A stretch of DNA of 64,000 nucleotides, from NCBI GenBank assembly GCA_934149365.1, contig CAKPEI010000005.1:1-64000 (forward strand), written 5' to 3'. The position numbers and the translations under genes are program-made. The notes below the pieces were generated by a model. It made no database searches. It was given only the letters and a program-made list of their open reading frames with translations, and was not told the DNA's origin. The first letter of the stretch is position 1. The number at the start of each line of letters is the position of its first letter. Source of the DNA: an uncultured Clostridia bacterium (GTDB taxonomy: Bacteria > Bacillota > Clostridia > TANB77 > CAG-465). Below, piece by piece: positions 16,598-25,440 of the stretch.

Positions 16598-16822
16598 AAT
16601 TACCTCCCTAATTAGACACAAATATCTTAACATATATCTACAACTTTTTTCAACACTTTAATTATTTTTTTTAAATATTGGAATAAAATGTTAATTATTT
16701 CTGTTTTATTTTGTAACTCTTCTACTAATTTTGTAGTTTTTTTTACTCTTTTGTCTATTCACTTTAATCTCGTCAAAATTTTAATTATAATGTTGTCAAA
16801 CATTGTAATTGGAGGTGTTTAT

Positions 16823-17374
16823 ATGCAAATATTTGATGAAAATCCTAAAAGAATATGTTGTTGTAATGAGGCTATAAAAAAAGGAATTTATGCCCAATCC
16901 TTACATAATGATACATTTAGTATCTATGGTAATTTAATGCAAGGAAAAAGTATATTGTTAAACTATAGTGGCAAATTAGTAGAAAAAATTTCTAATTCTT
17001 CAGATACTGCCCCAAATATATACATGTACTATTGTTTTGATAATGATTGGGAAAACAAGAGAATTATAAACATGAGCGTATGCAAAAAGCAAACTTCTTT
17101 GAGTTATTGTTCAATCATTGAACTCCCAGAATGTTCAAGTATAAATATTGCATTTACTAACCAAAATGATGAATGGGATACTGATGCAAAAGGTACTTAC
17201 TACGTAAAAATATATCCCGATGTTGAAAAAGCCATAATAAAAAGATATGGCCTTGATTCAACACCACCTACACTAGTTCCAGACAACCTTCCATCATCTC
17301 ACAATAGTTTAGTAAAGGTAGTAAAAGAGAAATTAATAAGTGTTTTTTCCTTTTTTAAACTAAAGAGATGTTAA
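16823..17374 (+). CDS. CBM25-like carbohydrate-binding domain protein, no signal peptide
   Basis: Encodes 183 residues from the ATG at 16823 (RBS TTGGAGG). The N-terminus is Cys-rich (RICCCNEAIKKG). Residues about 35-140 resemble starch-binding module CBM25/26: SGKLVEKI, YYCFDNDWENKRIINMSV, SINIAFTNQNDEWDTDAKG, then a closing beta strand YYVKIY. The pattern aromatic-W...M....F..N...WD matches the family. No signal peptide is present, so it is probably cytosolic, perhaps associated with glycogen, and ends in a basic tail. It converges on a J-protein gene with a shared terminator. The fold call is from pattern only. Confidence 0.5.
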   Translation: MQIFDENPKRICCCNEAIKKGIYAQSLHNDTFSIYGNLMQGKSILLNYSGKLVEKISNSSDTAPNIYMYYCFDNDWENKRIINMSVCKKQTSLSYCSIIELPECSSINIAFTNQNDEWDTDAKGTYYVKIYPDVEKAIIKRYGLDSTPPTLVPDNLPSSHNSLVKVVKEKLISVFSFFKLKRC

Positions 17375-17385
17375 ATATATAAAAT

Positions 17386-17426
17386 GATGCCTGCATATTA
17401 TATATACCCCATAATATGCAAGCATC
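17386..17426. terminator. Bidirectional terminator
   Basis: GATGC-TGCATATTAT/ATAATATGCA-GCATC long stem between the convergent CBM25-like and J-protein genes. Confidence 0.65.
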
Positions 17427-17439
17427 TAACCCCCTATAC

Positions 17440-18393
17440 CTACTCAGCCGAAGCCATTTTTGCTTTCAATTTTTGCTTTTCTAACTTTAATAATTGTTCA
17501 TATAGTTTTTCTTCTCTTTCAGTTATATCATCAGGCATCTTTATATCTAAGTCTATTAAAAGATTACCTCTTGTATTTTGATTTACAACATATCCTTTTG
17601 CCAATATTTCTAATCTATCACCAGTTTTACTATTCTTAGGAATTGTAATTAATACTTTCTCACCAAATATTTTAAGCTGAATTGTATCTCCAATTATAGC
17701 CTGGACTGGACTAATTTCTAATTTAACTTGTATATCAGCCCCTTCTAATCTAAGCATTGGATGTGGTCTTAATTTCACAAGTATTATAAGGTCTCCATTT
17801 TTACCGCCGTTTTTACCTGGTTTACCTAGTCCTGATAACCTTATCTTTTCGCCATCTCTTATGCCCATTGGCACATTAACGCTGTAGTTCTTCATACTTC
17901 CACGAGTAGTTTTAAAAGATATTTTCTTTTCAGCTCCAAAATAACCTTCCTCAATAGTTACATATAGTGTCGTTTCTATGTTTTCACCTTTTCTAGGTTC
18001 TTTTTGTTGCTCAATCTTTTCTTTTATATCGTCTTTAACATTCCCTGCAGCAGCTACAACTCTGTCTTTAGTATCTTTACTTATACCTAATATAGTGTTC
18101 ATAATTTCGCTCATGACACTACTTGCCGTCTTGCCATCAGAGTTGACACTACCTAATTCAACACTACCATACCCATATCTAGATACTTGTCTGTCATACT
18201 TCTTCTTTTTTTCTTTATCCATTAACACATTATATGCTTCATTTAAATCCTTAAACATTTCTTCTGCATCTTTATTGTTAACGTTTGCATCAGGATGGTA
18301 TTTCTTAGCTAACTTTCTAAAATTAACTTTTATTTCCTCCTGAGTTGATTTTCTATTTACTCCTAATAATTTATAATAATCTTTCTGCTTCAT
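17440..18393 (-). CDS. CbpA-like J-domain co-chaperone
   Basis: Encodes 317 residues. The J domain (1-70) contains the essential HPD (33-35), for stimulating DnaK. A short linker follows with no G/F-rich region and no CxxCxGxG zinc domain. Two DnaJ C-terminal substrate-binding domains follow (about 145-300; NVPMGIRDGEKIRLSGLGKPG, then VLITIPKNSKTGDRLEILAKG). It is therefore a class B (CbpA/DnaJ-like) protein and not DnaJ itself. It is a single gene. Confidence 0.88.
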   Translation of the reverse strand: MKQKDYYKLLGVNRKSTQEEIKVNFRKLAKKYHPDANVNNKDAEEMFKDLNEAYNVLMDKEKKKKYDRQVSRYGYGSVELGSVNSDGKTASSVMSEIMNTILGISKDTKDRVVAAAGNVKDDIKEKIEQQKEPRKGENIETTLYVTIEEGYFGAEKKISFKTTRGSMKNYSVNVPMGIRDGEKIRLSGLGKPGKNGGKNGDLIILVKLRPHPMLRLEGADIQVKLEISPVQAIIGDTIQLKIFGEKVLITIPKNSKTGDRLEILAKGYVVNQNTRGNLLIDLDIKMPDDITEREEKLYEQLLKLEKQKLKAKMASAE

Positions 18394-18507
18394 AATTACC
18401 TCTTTACTACTTTAAAATATTACAATTTAAGGTTCCATTTTTTGCATTATTATATCATAATTATATGTTTTTTCAAGACATTTTCATATTATTGTATGTA
18501 AAAATTC

Positions 18508-18556
18508 TCCCTTTGAAGTAAAGCCACTAAAATAATGGTTTCTCTTCAAAAGGAGT
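18508..18556 (-). terminator. Terminator of the prepilin-like gene
   Basis: Minus-strand stem TTGAAG-CCA/TGG-CTTCAA bounded by CTCC/GGGAG and followed by AATTTTTAC, 9 bp after the stop codon. Confidence 0.7.
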
Positions 18557-18564
18557 TAATTGCA

Positions 18565-19738
18565 CTATTTTAAATAAAGAGCTACACGGAATCCAGCTCC
18601 CACTGAAGCTGGTGTCTCTCCACGTCTTGCACTGGCAGGTGCGTACATACCATTATCCACACTGCGTCCACCTCTTTCAAGACGTCCACCAGTACCATCA
18701 GCCTCCATAGTCCATTCCCTTGCATTTCCTGCCATATCATATATGTTGCATATTTTATATGATTCACTACTTCCTGCAGAAGTTGGTGTTGTTGAACTTT
18801 GTCCATAGTATCCTTTTCCAGAACTATCCTTTGCATATATAGAATCCACTCTAGATACAAACATTAATGCTGCATCCCACTCTACACCATATATTAGTGT
18901 TGAAGCAACCGATCCACTTGACTTATATAAGTCTCTCGACAAAGCAACTGCACCAGTAGTTCCTACATCCTTCATGTTTGTTCCCCATGCCACATCGCAT
19001 ACTGTAGCTCCTTTTTTTATAACAATATTATTGTTTTCTTTTCCTGACTCATATCTTGCTATATAAAAGCCGCCATTTTTTTCTACACTTTCCCTCATTG
19101 TTGTGTACTCAGCATATTCTCCCGTTGTGTCATTTGCATTTGACAATTCCGATAATTTTGAACATGGTTCTGTATAGTTGTCTCCTGGCGTTGTTATCGT
19201 TCCATTATATGTTGTTGTTCTTTGAAATTTATTAATATCTGGGACTGGCACCCATACAAATTGGTTATATGAAGTTTGCGCCACTTCCTGAGTTATACCA
19301 TCAAGTGTTTGAGTTTCATATATAACTAGTCCATTTTTAACTGTACTTTCTCCTTCATATATTGATGCTACAAAACCTTCTGGTATTACAGGATATGTAT
19401 ACACATCTCCACTATCTGTTACTTCATAAGAACCTGTACCGGCTCCTACTTTATAACCTGCCTCTTTTAGCTTTTTTTCTGCATATTTACCAAATGATGT
19501 TATACTACTATCTTCAGCCATTATCTTCGCTTCATCTAGCATCCAATCTGCATGTGCCATGGCTACTAAATCTTTTGCATTTGACACATCTGTATCTGTT
19601 TTGGCTTTATTTGCCTTTCCTATTATTCCACTATTTGATAGTGATAATATTATTGCGGCTGCTAGTATTATCATTACTATTATTGTTATTACTAATACTA
19701 TTAATGATATTCCGCTTCTTTCTTTTTAAATTTTTCAT
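18565..19738 (-). pseudogene. Prepilin-like protein with FGE/C-type-lectin-like domain, frameshifted at the start
   Basis: The ATG at 19738 (RBS GGGGAGG) reads MKNLKRKK and then goes out of frame. Removing one A in the A-rich stretch (plus coordinates 19715-19727) gives MKNLK..SGISLIVLVITII, a type IV prepilin-like N-terminus matching the protein at 41707-42948. The rest of the frame is intact. A helical stalk with AHADWMLDEAKI comes first, then a formylglycine-generating-enzyme/SUMF1-like domain (FVWVPVPDINKF, GGFYIARYESG, NIYDMAGNAREWTME). The closing GGRLERGGRSV...GFRVALYLK resembles the variable region of diversity-generating retroelement targets. The frameshift may be a sequencing error, phase variation or real decay. 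The expected location is the surface, through the pilin-type helix. Confidence 0.75.
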
Positions 19739-19786
19739 TTTCATTTACCTCCCCTTACTTTTTTGAAAAATTTTTCTAATATATAC

Positions 19787-19817
19787 ATATTATTTCACAT
19801 TGCTTTAAAATTTGCAA
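19787..19817 (-). promoter_or_regulatory. 31-bp element shared with the second prepilin gene
   Basis: Minus strand: TTGCAA (19812-19817), 19 bp, TAATAT (19787-19792). It shares TTGCAAATTTTAA and TGTGAAATAATAT with 42996-43026. Both copies lie 48-49 bp before their start codons. It could be a long-spacer promoter or a regulator site. The identity between the two copies is the evidence. Confidence 0.6.
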
Positions 19818-19919
19818 TCATTTTTAATTGTTTTATGCATTTTTCATTTTGCTTTTCTATGTATATATCATGTGTATATTTACATGACTTAAATTATGGT
19901 TATACCTTACTTTAAACGC

Positions 19920-20107
19920 AAAAAGCTAGCTATACTCTTTACTGTATAACTAACTTTATATTATCTAATATATATGCCTTATGCGTATAAAAACCTCTAT
20001 CTAGTTTATTTCTAGATATTACCTGCGTGTTACTCTCCCAACGGTTTTACGCATATTAGTTGACATTTGCTTTCACCCCTCTATTGGTTTTCTCTTTATA
20101 TATTTTT
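19920..20107 (-). ncRNA. Candidate structured RNA with own promoter and terminator (unassigned class)
   Basis: The predicted transcript starts near 20100 and ends at an intrinsic terminator (12-bp stem 19924-19935/19944-19955, then five T). Inside, TATGCGTA (20048-20055) pairs perfectly with TACGCATA (19980-19987), continued by AAACC/GGTTT (20043-20047 and 19991-19995). A 7-bp hairpin TATCTAG/CTAGATA (19998-20018) closes the interior. The single-stranded core GTTGGGAGAGTAACACGC lies between. Length is about 180 nt. It could be a riboswitch-type attenuator for the prepilin gene 180 nt downstream, or a free small RNA. I could not match it to c-di-GMP-I, c-di-GMP-II, purine, THF or 6S consensus features. 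Confidence 0.55.
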
Positions 20108-20136
20108 ATTCTACTTTATATTATTACTTTTTTCAA
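20108..20136 (-). promoter_or_regulatory. Promoter of the structured RNA
   Basis: -35 TTGAAA (20131-20136), exactly 17 bp, -10 TAGAAT (20108-20113) on the minus strand, placed just before the structured region. Confidence 0.65.
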
Positions 20137-20195
20137 CACCTTTTGTATTATTTTTTTATTTGTAATCTTGTTGTAATATTTATTTTGTATAAAGC

Positions 20196-20221
20196 AAAGG
20201 CTTGCAAATATGCAAGCCTTT
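20196..20221 (-). terminator. Terminator of the small membrane-protein gene
   Basis: Perfect 11-bp stem AAAGGCTTGCA/TGCAAGCCTTT with a 4-nt loop, 7 bp after the stop codon. It separates that gene from the structured RNA unit. Confidence 0.75.
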
Positions 20222-20227
20222 AAACAT

Positions 20228-20680
20228 TTAATCATAATCAAACCTATTACCACTCCTAAATTCTCCATTTTCACATCTGCCAACACTTTTTCCTGTGGCC
20301 CTATCTACTACATTACCGCTGCTATCTATATCAGCCACATATGTTCCTTTGTCATAATCATAAACTCTCCCAAACTCATCTATATTTACTGTTTCTCTTC
20401 CATCTTTATATATAGAATTTCCCTTTCTTTGTCCTGCGTAATGACCATTTACATGATCATATATTTGACCATTTTCATCAGTAGAATAATGTCTATATTT
20501 TCTTTCTTCTGATGTTCCTTTGTAAGTACTCGAACTTGACCTTGTAACATGATAATAGGGGTCAGTTTTAGCTTTATTATATTCCCATTTGCAATATTTA
20601 TATATCCCTATTGCTATAAGTAAGAAAGGGTTTAAGAAAAGTAAAACAATAAACAAAATAACTTTTAAGAACTTAGGCAT
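20228..20680 (-). CDS. Small membrane-anchored protein with GXVYD-type repeats
   Basis: Encodes 150 residues from the ATG at 20680 (GAAAGGAAG, about 8 nt spacing; a TTG six codons earlier touches the RBS). A hydrophobic segment of two short helices (about 5-27) is followed by a polar domain. The domain has three related units: GQIYDHVNGHYAGQ, GRVYDYDKGTYVAD and GNVVDRATGKSVGR. These look like short beta-hairpin repeats similar to MORN/WG-type strands. No enzyme motif is present. The function is unknown; the terminator after it isolates it from the RNA locus. Confidence 0.6.
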   Translation of the reverse strand: MPKFLKVILFIVLLFLNPFLLIAIGIYKYCKWEYNKAKTDPYYHVTRSSSSTYKGTSEERKYRHYSTDENGQIYDHVNGHYAGQRKGNSIYKDGRETVNIDEFGRVYDYDKGTYVADIDSSGNVVDRATGKSVGRCENGEFRSGNRFDYD

Positions 20681-20856
20681 ATTTATACTTCCTTTCAAAA
20701 TAATATTAATTAATCACACTTTATAACAATTGCTATAAAGCTCCTATATTTTTTACGTTTATATTATATCATACAAAGCATATTTTTTAAACTAATTTTA
20801 TATTTACATTTACTAAAAAATATTTGCATTTCCTTGTCTTTTTTACTCATTTTTCC

Positions 20857-20885
20857 TTGATTTTTCTCGTATTTTCTTATATAAT
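20857..20885 (+). promoter_or_regulatory. Promoter of gyrA
   Basis: -35 TTGATT (20857-20862), 17 bp, -10 TATAAT (20880-20885), then RBS AGGAGG and the ATG at 20910. Confidence 0.8.
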
Positions 20886-20909
20886 GACTGTATTGTATAG
20901 GAGGATTTT

Positions 20910-23384
20910 ATGGACGATAATAATATTTTTAATGAAGGAAAAATCATACCCGTAGACTTAGAAGCAGAAATGAAAAAATCATATATAGACTATGCCATGA
21001 GCGTTATCGTATCCCGTGCACTTCCTGATGTAAGAGATGGTTTAAAACCAGTTCACAGAAGAATATTATATGTTATGAGTGAACTTGCTTTATGGCCAGA
21101 AAAGCCATACAGAAAATGTGCTGGTATCGTTGGTGACGTACTTGGTAATTATCACCCTCATGGTGATGCTTCCGTATACGATGCTTTAGTTCGTTTAGCG
21201 CAGGACTTCTCTTTAAGATATCCGCTTGTAAATGGACATGGTAACTTTGGTTCAGTCGATAATGACCCACCAGCTGCAATGAGGTACACAGAAGCAAAGC
21301 TTCATAAAATAGCTGTTGAAATGTTAACGGATATTGATAAAGAAACTGTTGATTATACACCAAACTATGATGAAAGACTTTTAGAGCCTACTGTATTACC
21401 TGCAAAAATACCTAACTTGCTTGTAAATGGTTCATATGGAATTGCTGTTGGTATGGCTTGTAATATTCCACCACACAATTTAACAGAAGTCATAAATGGT
21501 ACTTGTGCTATGATTGATAACCCAGATATATCAACAGATGAACTAATGACACATATAAAAGGTCCCGATTTCCCAACAGGTGGAATTATTGTTGGTAGAG
21601 ATGGAATAAAGAAAGCTTACGAAACAGGTAGAGGTAAAATCTGTTTAAGAGGTAAAGCTGAAATTGAAGAAGACCATAGAGGAAGATTTAAGATTATAAT
21701 AACAGAAATACCATATCAGCTAAATAAATCTGCTTTAGTTGAGAACATAGCAAAGCTTGTTCAAGAAAAGGTAATAACTGGTATATCTGATCTAAGAGAT
21801 GAGTCTGATAGAACTGGTCTTAGAATAGTTGTTGAACTTAAAAGAGATGCTAACCCAAATGTTGTTTTAAACTTGTTATACAAACATACGCAACTTCAAG
21901 GTACATTTAGTATTTTACTTTTAGCACTTGTTAATAACCAACCTAAAGTTTTATCTTTAAAAGAAATACTTTCTCATTATATAGCTCATAGAGAGGAAAT
22001 AATCACAAGAAGAACAAAGTATGATTTAAAGAAAGCTGAAGCTAGACTTCACATATTAGAAGGTTTAAGAATTGCTTTAGACCACATTGATGAGATTATT
22101 AAATTAATCAGAGCTGCTAAAGACGATAATGAAGCAAGAGCTGCATTGATGACTAGATTTGGTCTTTCAGAAATACAAGCAAACGCTATTCTTGAAATGA
22201 GATTACGTACTCTAACAGGTTTACAAAGAGAAAAAATCGAAGATGAATACAACAATTTAGTAGCATTAATCGCTAAGTATAAAGCTATTTTAGCAGATGA
22301 AAAATTAATTCTTAATATTGTAAAAGAAGAATTACTAGAAATCAAGAAAACTTATGGTGATGAAAGAAAAACAGCTATAACTCACGGCGAAAGTGATATT
22401 GAAATTGAAAGCTTGATAAAAGAGGAAAGCAATGTAGTTACAATAACTCATTTTGGTTATATAAAGAGAATTGCAACTGATGCATATAAATCTCAAAGAA
22501 GAGGTGGTAAAGGAGTAACTGCAATGAATACTCGTGAAGATGATTTCATAGAGCATTTATTTGTTACATCAACTCACGACTACATACTATTCTTTACTAA
22601 TACTGGTAAAGTATTTAAACTAAAAGCTTATGAATTACCAGAAGCTAGTAGGCAAGCCAAAGGAACTGCAATCGTTAATTTATTGCAACTTTCTCCTGAT
22701 GAGAAGATTGCAGCTGTAATACCAGTAAAAGAATTTAAAGATGATGAATTTGTTCTTATGGCTACTAAGAATGGTTTAGTTAAGAAAACTCCTCTTAATG
22801 AATATTCAAATATACGTAAAACTGGTATACAAAGTATTACTTTAAAAGATAATGACGAAATAATAGATGTAAGAATAACAAACGGAAAAAACAATGTAAT
22901 ACTTGTAACTAAATCTGGTTTATCTATACGTTTCAGTGAAGAGGAAGTTAGATCTTGTGGTAGAACATCTATGGGCGTAAAAGGTATTACTCTAGGAAAA
23001 GATGATGTTGTTATAGGAATGGAACCTATTACTAGCGAAAATGGATACATATTAGCAATAACTGAAAATGGTTTTGGTAAACGTACAGAAGTTGAAGAAT
23101 ACAGAGCTCAATCAAGAGCTGGTAAAGGTATATTAACTTACAAGACTACAGATAAGACTGGCCATATAATTGGAATTAAAGTTGTAGATGATGACGATGA
23201 TATAATGATAATTACAGATACAGGAGTAATTATTAGAATTCATGCAAAAGATATCAGTGTTCTTGGTAGAAACACTCAAGGTGTAACTCTTATGAGAACA
23301 TCAGACGGTGGAAAAGTAGTTAATATTGCAAAACTAATTCCAGAAGACGAACATGACAAACAAATAAACATGGAAAATCTATAA
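20910..23384 (+). CDS. gyrA: DNA gyrase subunit A
   Basis: Encodes 824 residues. The breakage-reunion domain has the active-site tyrosine Y126 (AAMRYTEAK) and the DNA-binding HPHGDASVYD loop (83-92). A coiled-coil tower follows, then the six-bladed C-terminal domain with the gyrase-specific GyrA box QRRGGKG, which separates it from ParC. The quinolone-determining position equivalent to E. coli Ser83 is Ala87, with Ser next to it. This order (HGDASVYD) is also found in Mycobacterium tuberculosis. gyrB is not in the window, and gyrA is a monocistronic unit ending in a strong terminator. Confidence 0.97.
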   Translation: MDDNNIFNEGKIIPVDLEAEMKKSYIDYAMSVIVSRALPDVRDGLKPVHRRILYVMSELALWPEKPYRKCAGIVGDVLGNYHPHGDASVYDALVRLAQDFSLRYPLVNGHGNFGSVDNDPPAAMRYTEAKLHKIAVEMLTDIDKETVDYTPNYDERLLEPTVLPAKIPNLLVNGSYGIAVGMACNIPPHNLTEVINGTCAMIDNPDISTDELMTHIKGPDFPTGGIIVGRDGIKKAYETGRGKICLRGKAEIEEDHRGRFKIIITEIPYQLNKSALVENIAKLVQEKVITGISDLRDESDRTGLRIVVELKRDANPNVVLNLLYKHTQLQGTFSILLLALVNNQPKVLSLKEILSHYIAHREEIITRRTKYDLKKAEARLHILEGLRIALDHIDEIIKLIRAAKDDNEARAALMTRFGLSEIQANAILEMRLRTLTGLQREKIEDEYNNLVALIAKYKAILADEKLILNIVKEELLEIKKTYGDERKTAITHGESDIEIESLIKEESNVVTITHFGYIKRIATDAYKSQRRGGKGVTAMNTREDDFIEHLFVTSTHDYILFFTNTGKVFKLKAYELPEASRQAKGTAIVNLLQLSPDEKIAAVIPVKEFKDDEFVLMATKNGLVKKTPLNEYSNIRKTGIQSITLKDNDEIIDVRITNGKNNVILVTKSGLSIRFSEEEVRSCGRTSMGVKGITLGKDDVVIGMEPITSENGYILAITENGFGKRTEVEEYRAQSRAGKGILTYKTTDKTGHIIGIKVVDDDDDIMIITDTGVIIRIHAKDISVLGRNTQGVTLMRTSDGGKVVNIAKLIPEDEHDKQINMENL

Positions 23385-23393
23385 TAAAGTAAA

Positions 23394-23423
23394 CCCCATA
23401 CATGATTGTATGGGGCTTATTTT
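23394..23423. terminator. Bidirectional terminator after gyrA
   Basis: 9-bp stem CCCCATACA/TGTATGGGG with a 4-nt loop and a TTATTTTT tail, shared with the convergent helicase-loader gene. Confidence 0.85.
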
Positions 23424-24440
23424 TATTCTGTTATTTTTTTCTTTTTGAACCTTATATCGTCACCTATAAATTTACATATAATATAGTTTCCTATTAATCT
23501 AGACATAACTCTTTCATCATATTCCTGGCTTAATTCATTTAACATCAAGTTGGTAGAAATTATTGTTTTTTTATTTTTCAAAAGTCTAGTATTAATAATA
23601 TTAAAAAGTTCTGTAAATCTATTATTATTTAATGTCTCTGTTCCTAGATCATCAATTATAAGTAGATCAACATTAAATATACTTTCATATCTTTCTTTGT
23701 TCTCACTATTTTTATCAAAGTTATACTTACTTTCCATAGCCATATCCATAAGCATAGGTGCAGTTTGATATATCACTGTATAACCTTTATTAATAGCTTC
23801 ATATGCAATACAATTGCTTATAAAAGTTTTTCCTGTTCCAGTATTTCCAACAAATAGTAAATTCTTTTGTTGTTTATCATCTATATGATCGCAAAACTTT
23901 TCTGCTATTTTTCTTATTTTAATTATATTATTTCTTGGAGAAATATCACTTTTATATTTTTCCTTATTTACTTTATCAGAATAATAACCTATATCAAAAG
24001 TATTAAAGTTCTCCTCGTTTATTTTAAGCATGTTGTATTGCTTATACATTTTATCTACTACTTTTTGAATAAAGCACTTGCAATACTTTTCACCTTTAGC
24101 TGTAACGATTCTTCCTGTGTCTTTACAAATATCGCACTCATAACTAGGTTTTAGATATCTATCACCATAGCCTTCTTCTCTTAACAGATTATCTATATCA
24201 TTTTGTAATTTAGCAACATTTATCTTCATGTTTTCTTCTGCTATTTCCTTATCTATGCCGTTTCTTTGTAAGTATTTCTCTAGCATAAGATATAGCAGCT
24301 TCATTTTTCTTTTTTTCTAATTCTTTATACTTAGGCAGTTTGTCTTCCAATGTTCTTTTCTTTAACTTAATTTCGCTTTCTGCCTTTTCCCTTTTTGCAT
24401 CATATTGCATGCTAACTTCTTTATAAACATCACAGCTCAT
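23423..24440 (-). pseudogene. dnaI: DnaC/DnaI-type helicase loader, split by a +1 frameshift
   Basis: Two overlapping frames carry one protein. The first (24440 to about 24252) gives MSCDVYKEVSMQYDAKREKA to YAREILTK, the helical helicase-binding start typical of DnaI-like proteins. The second (to 23423) continues NGIDKEIAEENMKINVAKLQ. It then shows a zinc site (CDICKDTG...YCKC), the P-loop VGNTGTGKTF, the Walker B LLIIDDLGTE and the arginine finger region VMSRLIGNY. Dropping one A in the ACAAAGAAACGG stretch (about 24263-24272) joins them into roughly 335 residues, the family length. An essential loader is unlikely to be dead, so a sequence error or recoding is likely. It is 17 bp downstream of dnaD. 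Confidence 0.8.
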
Positions 24441-24457
24441 ACCATTCTCCTCTACTG

Positions 24458-25426
24458 TTACATATTATCATAGTATGACTCTAAATCATCATACTTCCTT
24501 TGTTCATAATTCTTATGTTTTAACGCAGATGTAGTACTAGCTTTTTTAGGTTGACTCACCATTTGTTTTGTAACTTTACTACTTTCCTCTACAACATCTT
24601 GTAAATTCTTAATTCCTTTTTCATGCCAATTTTTCAATATTGCATTAGTATAATTAATTGTTGGGTTGGTCATTTTTTGAACAGTTTTCTTTAATGCTAC
24701 TTCTATAACATCAAAATCATACTTGTATTCATTTATCCATATGTTTATATATTCTTCCTCATACTCAGTAAGATTTCTTGTAAGACGCAATATTCTTTTG
24801 ATTTTACTTTTAATTTTATTTACTTTATCTTGCTCTTCTAAGTAGTTCTCCAATTGTTCAAAAGTTTTTACATTTCCTTTATACCATGTTTCTGCAACTT
24901 TAAAAACATAATTTTTCCTTAATGCATTTCTTTCCTGACAGTACTGAAAAAGTGCTATCATAACATCTTCGTCAAACATATATTTTTCAAACAATGTGCT
25001 TATGTCTACGTACCATCCTAATGTCATAATTCCTTGGAAGAAAGTTTCATTTATTGCAGAAGCTGCAGCTATTCTCTTCTTTTCTACTGCTGTCTTTCTA
25101 CCATCTCCCTTTGGTTTTAACTTTGGAATATATGTTTTATTAAGTTCCTGTTCTTTTATATCTACAAAACTATAACCGTCTTCTAATTTAACAACAAGCT
25201 CTTCTGTTTCAAGTTGCTTCATAGCCTTCTCATATTCCACTTTACTTATACCAAGCTTTTTAGCTATTTGTTCTTCCTTAATATCAATTTTATTTTTAGC
25301 CATAAACTTCATATACAGATAAAGTTTAAGAGCATGTTCTTCTAACCCCATCATATAATTTGAAATAAACAAATCAGGCAATAATATATCTGACAGTTCT
25401 ATTTTACTCTTCTCTACATATTTCAT
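24458..25426 (-). CDS. dnaD: DnaD/DnaB-domain replication initiation protein
   Basis: Encodes 322 residues. An N-terminal winged helix (about 20-100; LEEHALKLYLYMKFMAKN, IAKKLGISKVEYEKAMKQL) is followed by a DnaB_2-type helical domain (about 120-200). A second such domain (about 205-280) ends in the YxxxIxxxW motif (YTNAILKNWHEKG) that binds single-stranded DNA. A basic tail closes it. DnaD acts with DnaA and the helicase loader at origins and restart sites, consistent with the loader gene directly downstream. Confidence 0.9.
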   Translation of the reverse strand: MKYVEKSKIELSDILLPDLFISNYMMGLEEHALKLYLYMKFMAKNKIDIKEEQIAKKLGISKVEYEKAMKQLETEELVVKLEDGYSFVDIKEQELNKTYIPKLKPKGDGRKTAVEKKRIAAASAINETFFQGIMTLGWYVDISTLFEKYMFDEDVMIALFQYCQERNALRKNYVFKVAETWYKGNVKTFEQLENYLEEQDKVNKIKSKIKRILRLTRNLTEYEEEYINIWINEYKYDFDVIEVALKKTVQKMTNPTINYTNAILKNWHEKGIKNLQDVVEESSKVTKQMVSQPKKASTTSALKHKNYEQRKYDDLESYYDNM

Positions 25427-25440
25427 ACAATTCTCCCCTG

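Noticed and set aside
18582..18860. 92-codon minus-strand frame in another register of the prepilin gene
   Set aside because: It has no RBS and lies wholly inside the better-supported FGE-like domain frame.
19362..19766. 134-codon Leu-rich forward frame opposite the prepilin gene
   Set aside because: It is antisense to the coding frame that is supported by RBS, homology to a paralog and domain structure.
19980..20055. Structured region as a c-di-GMP-I or -II riboswitch
   Set aside because: I looked for the conserved GGCAAACC/ACGCAAAGCC and AAUGAUGAA blocks and did not find them, so the class remains unassigned.
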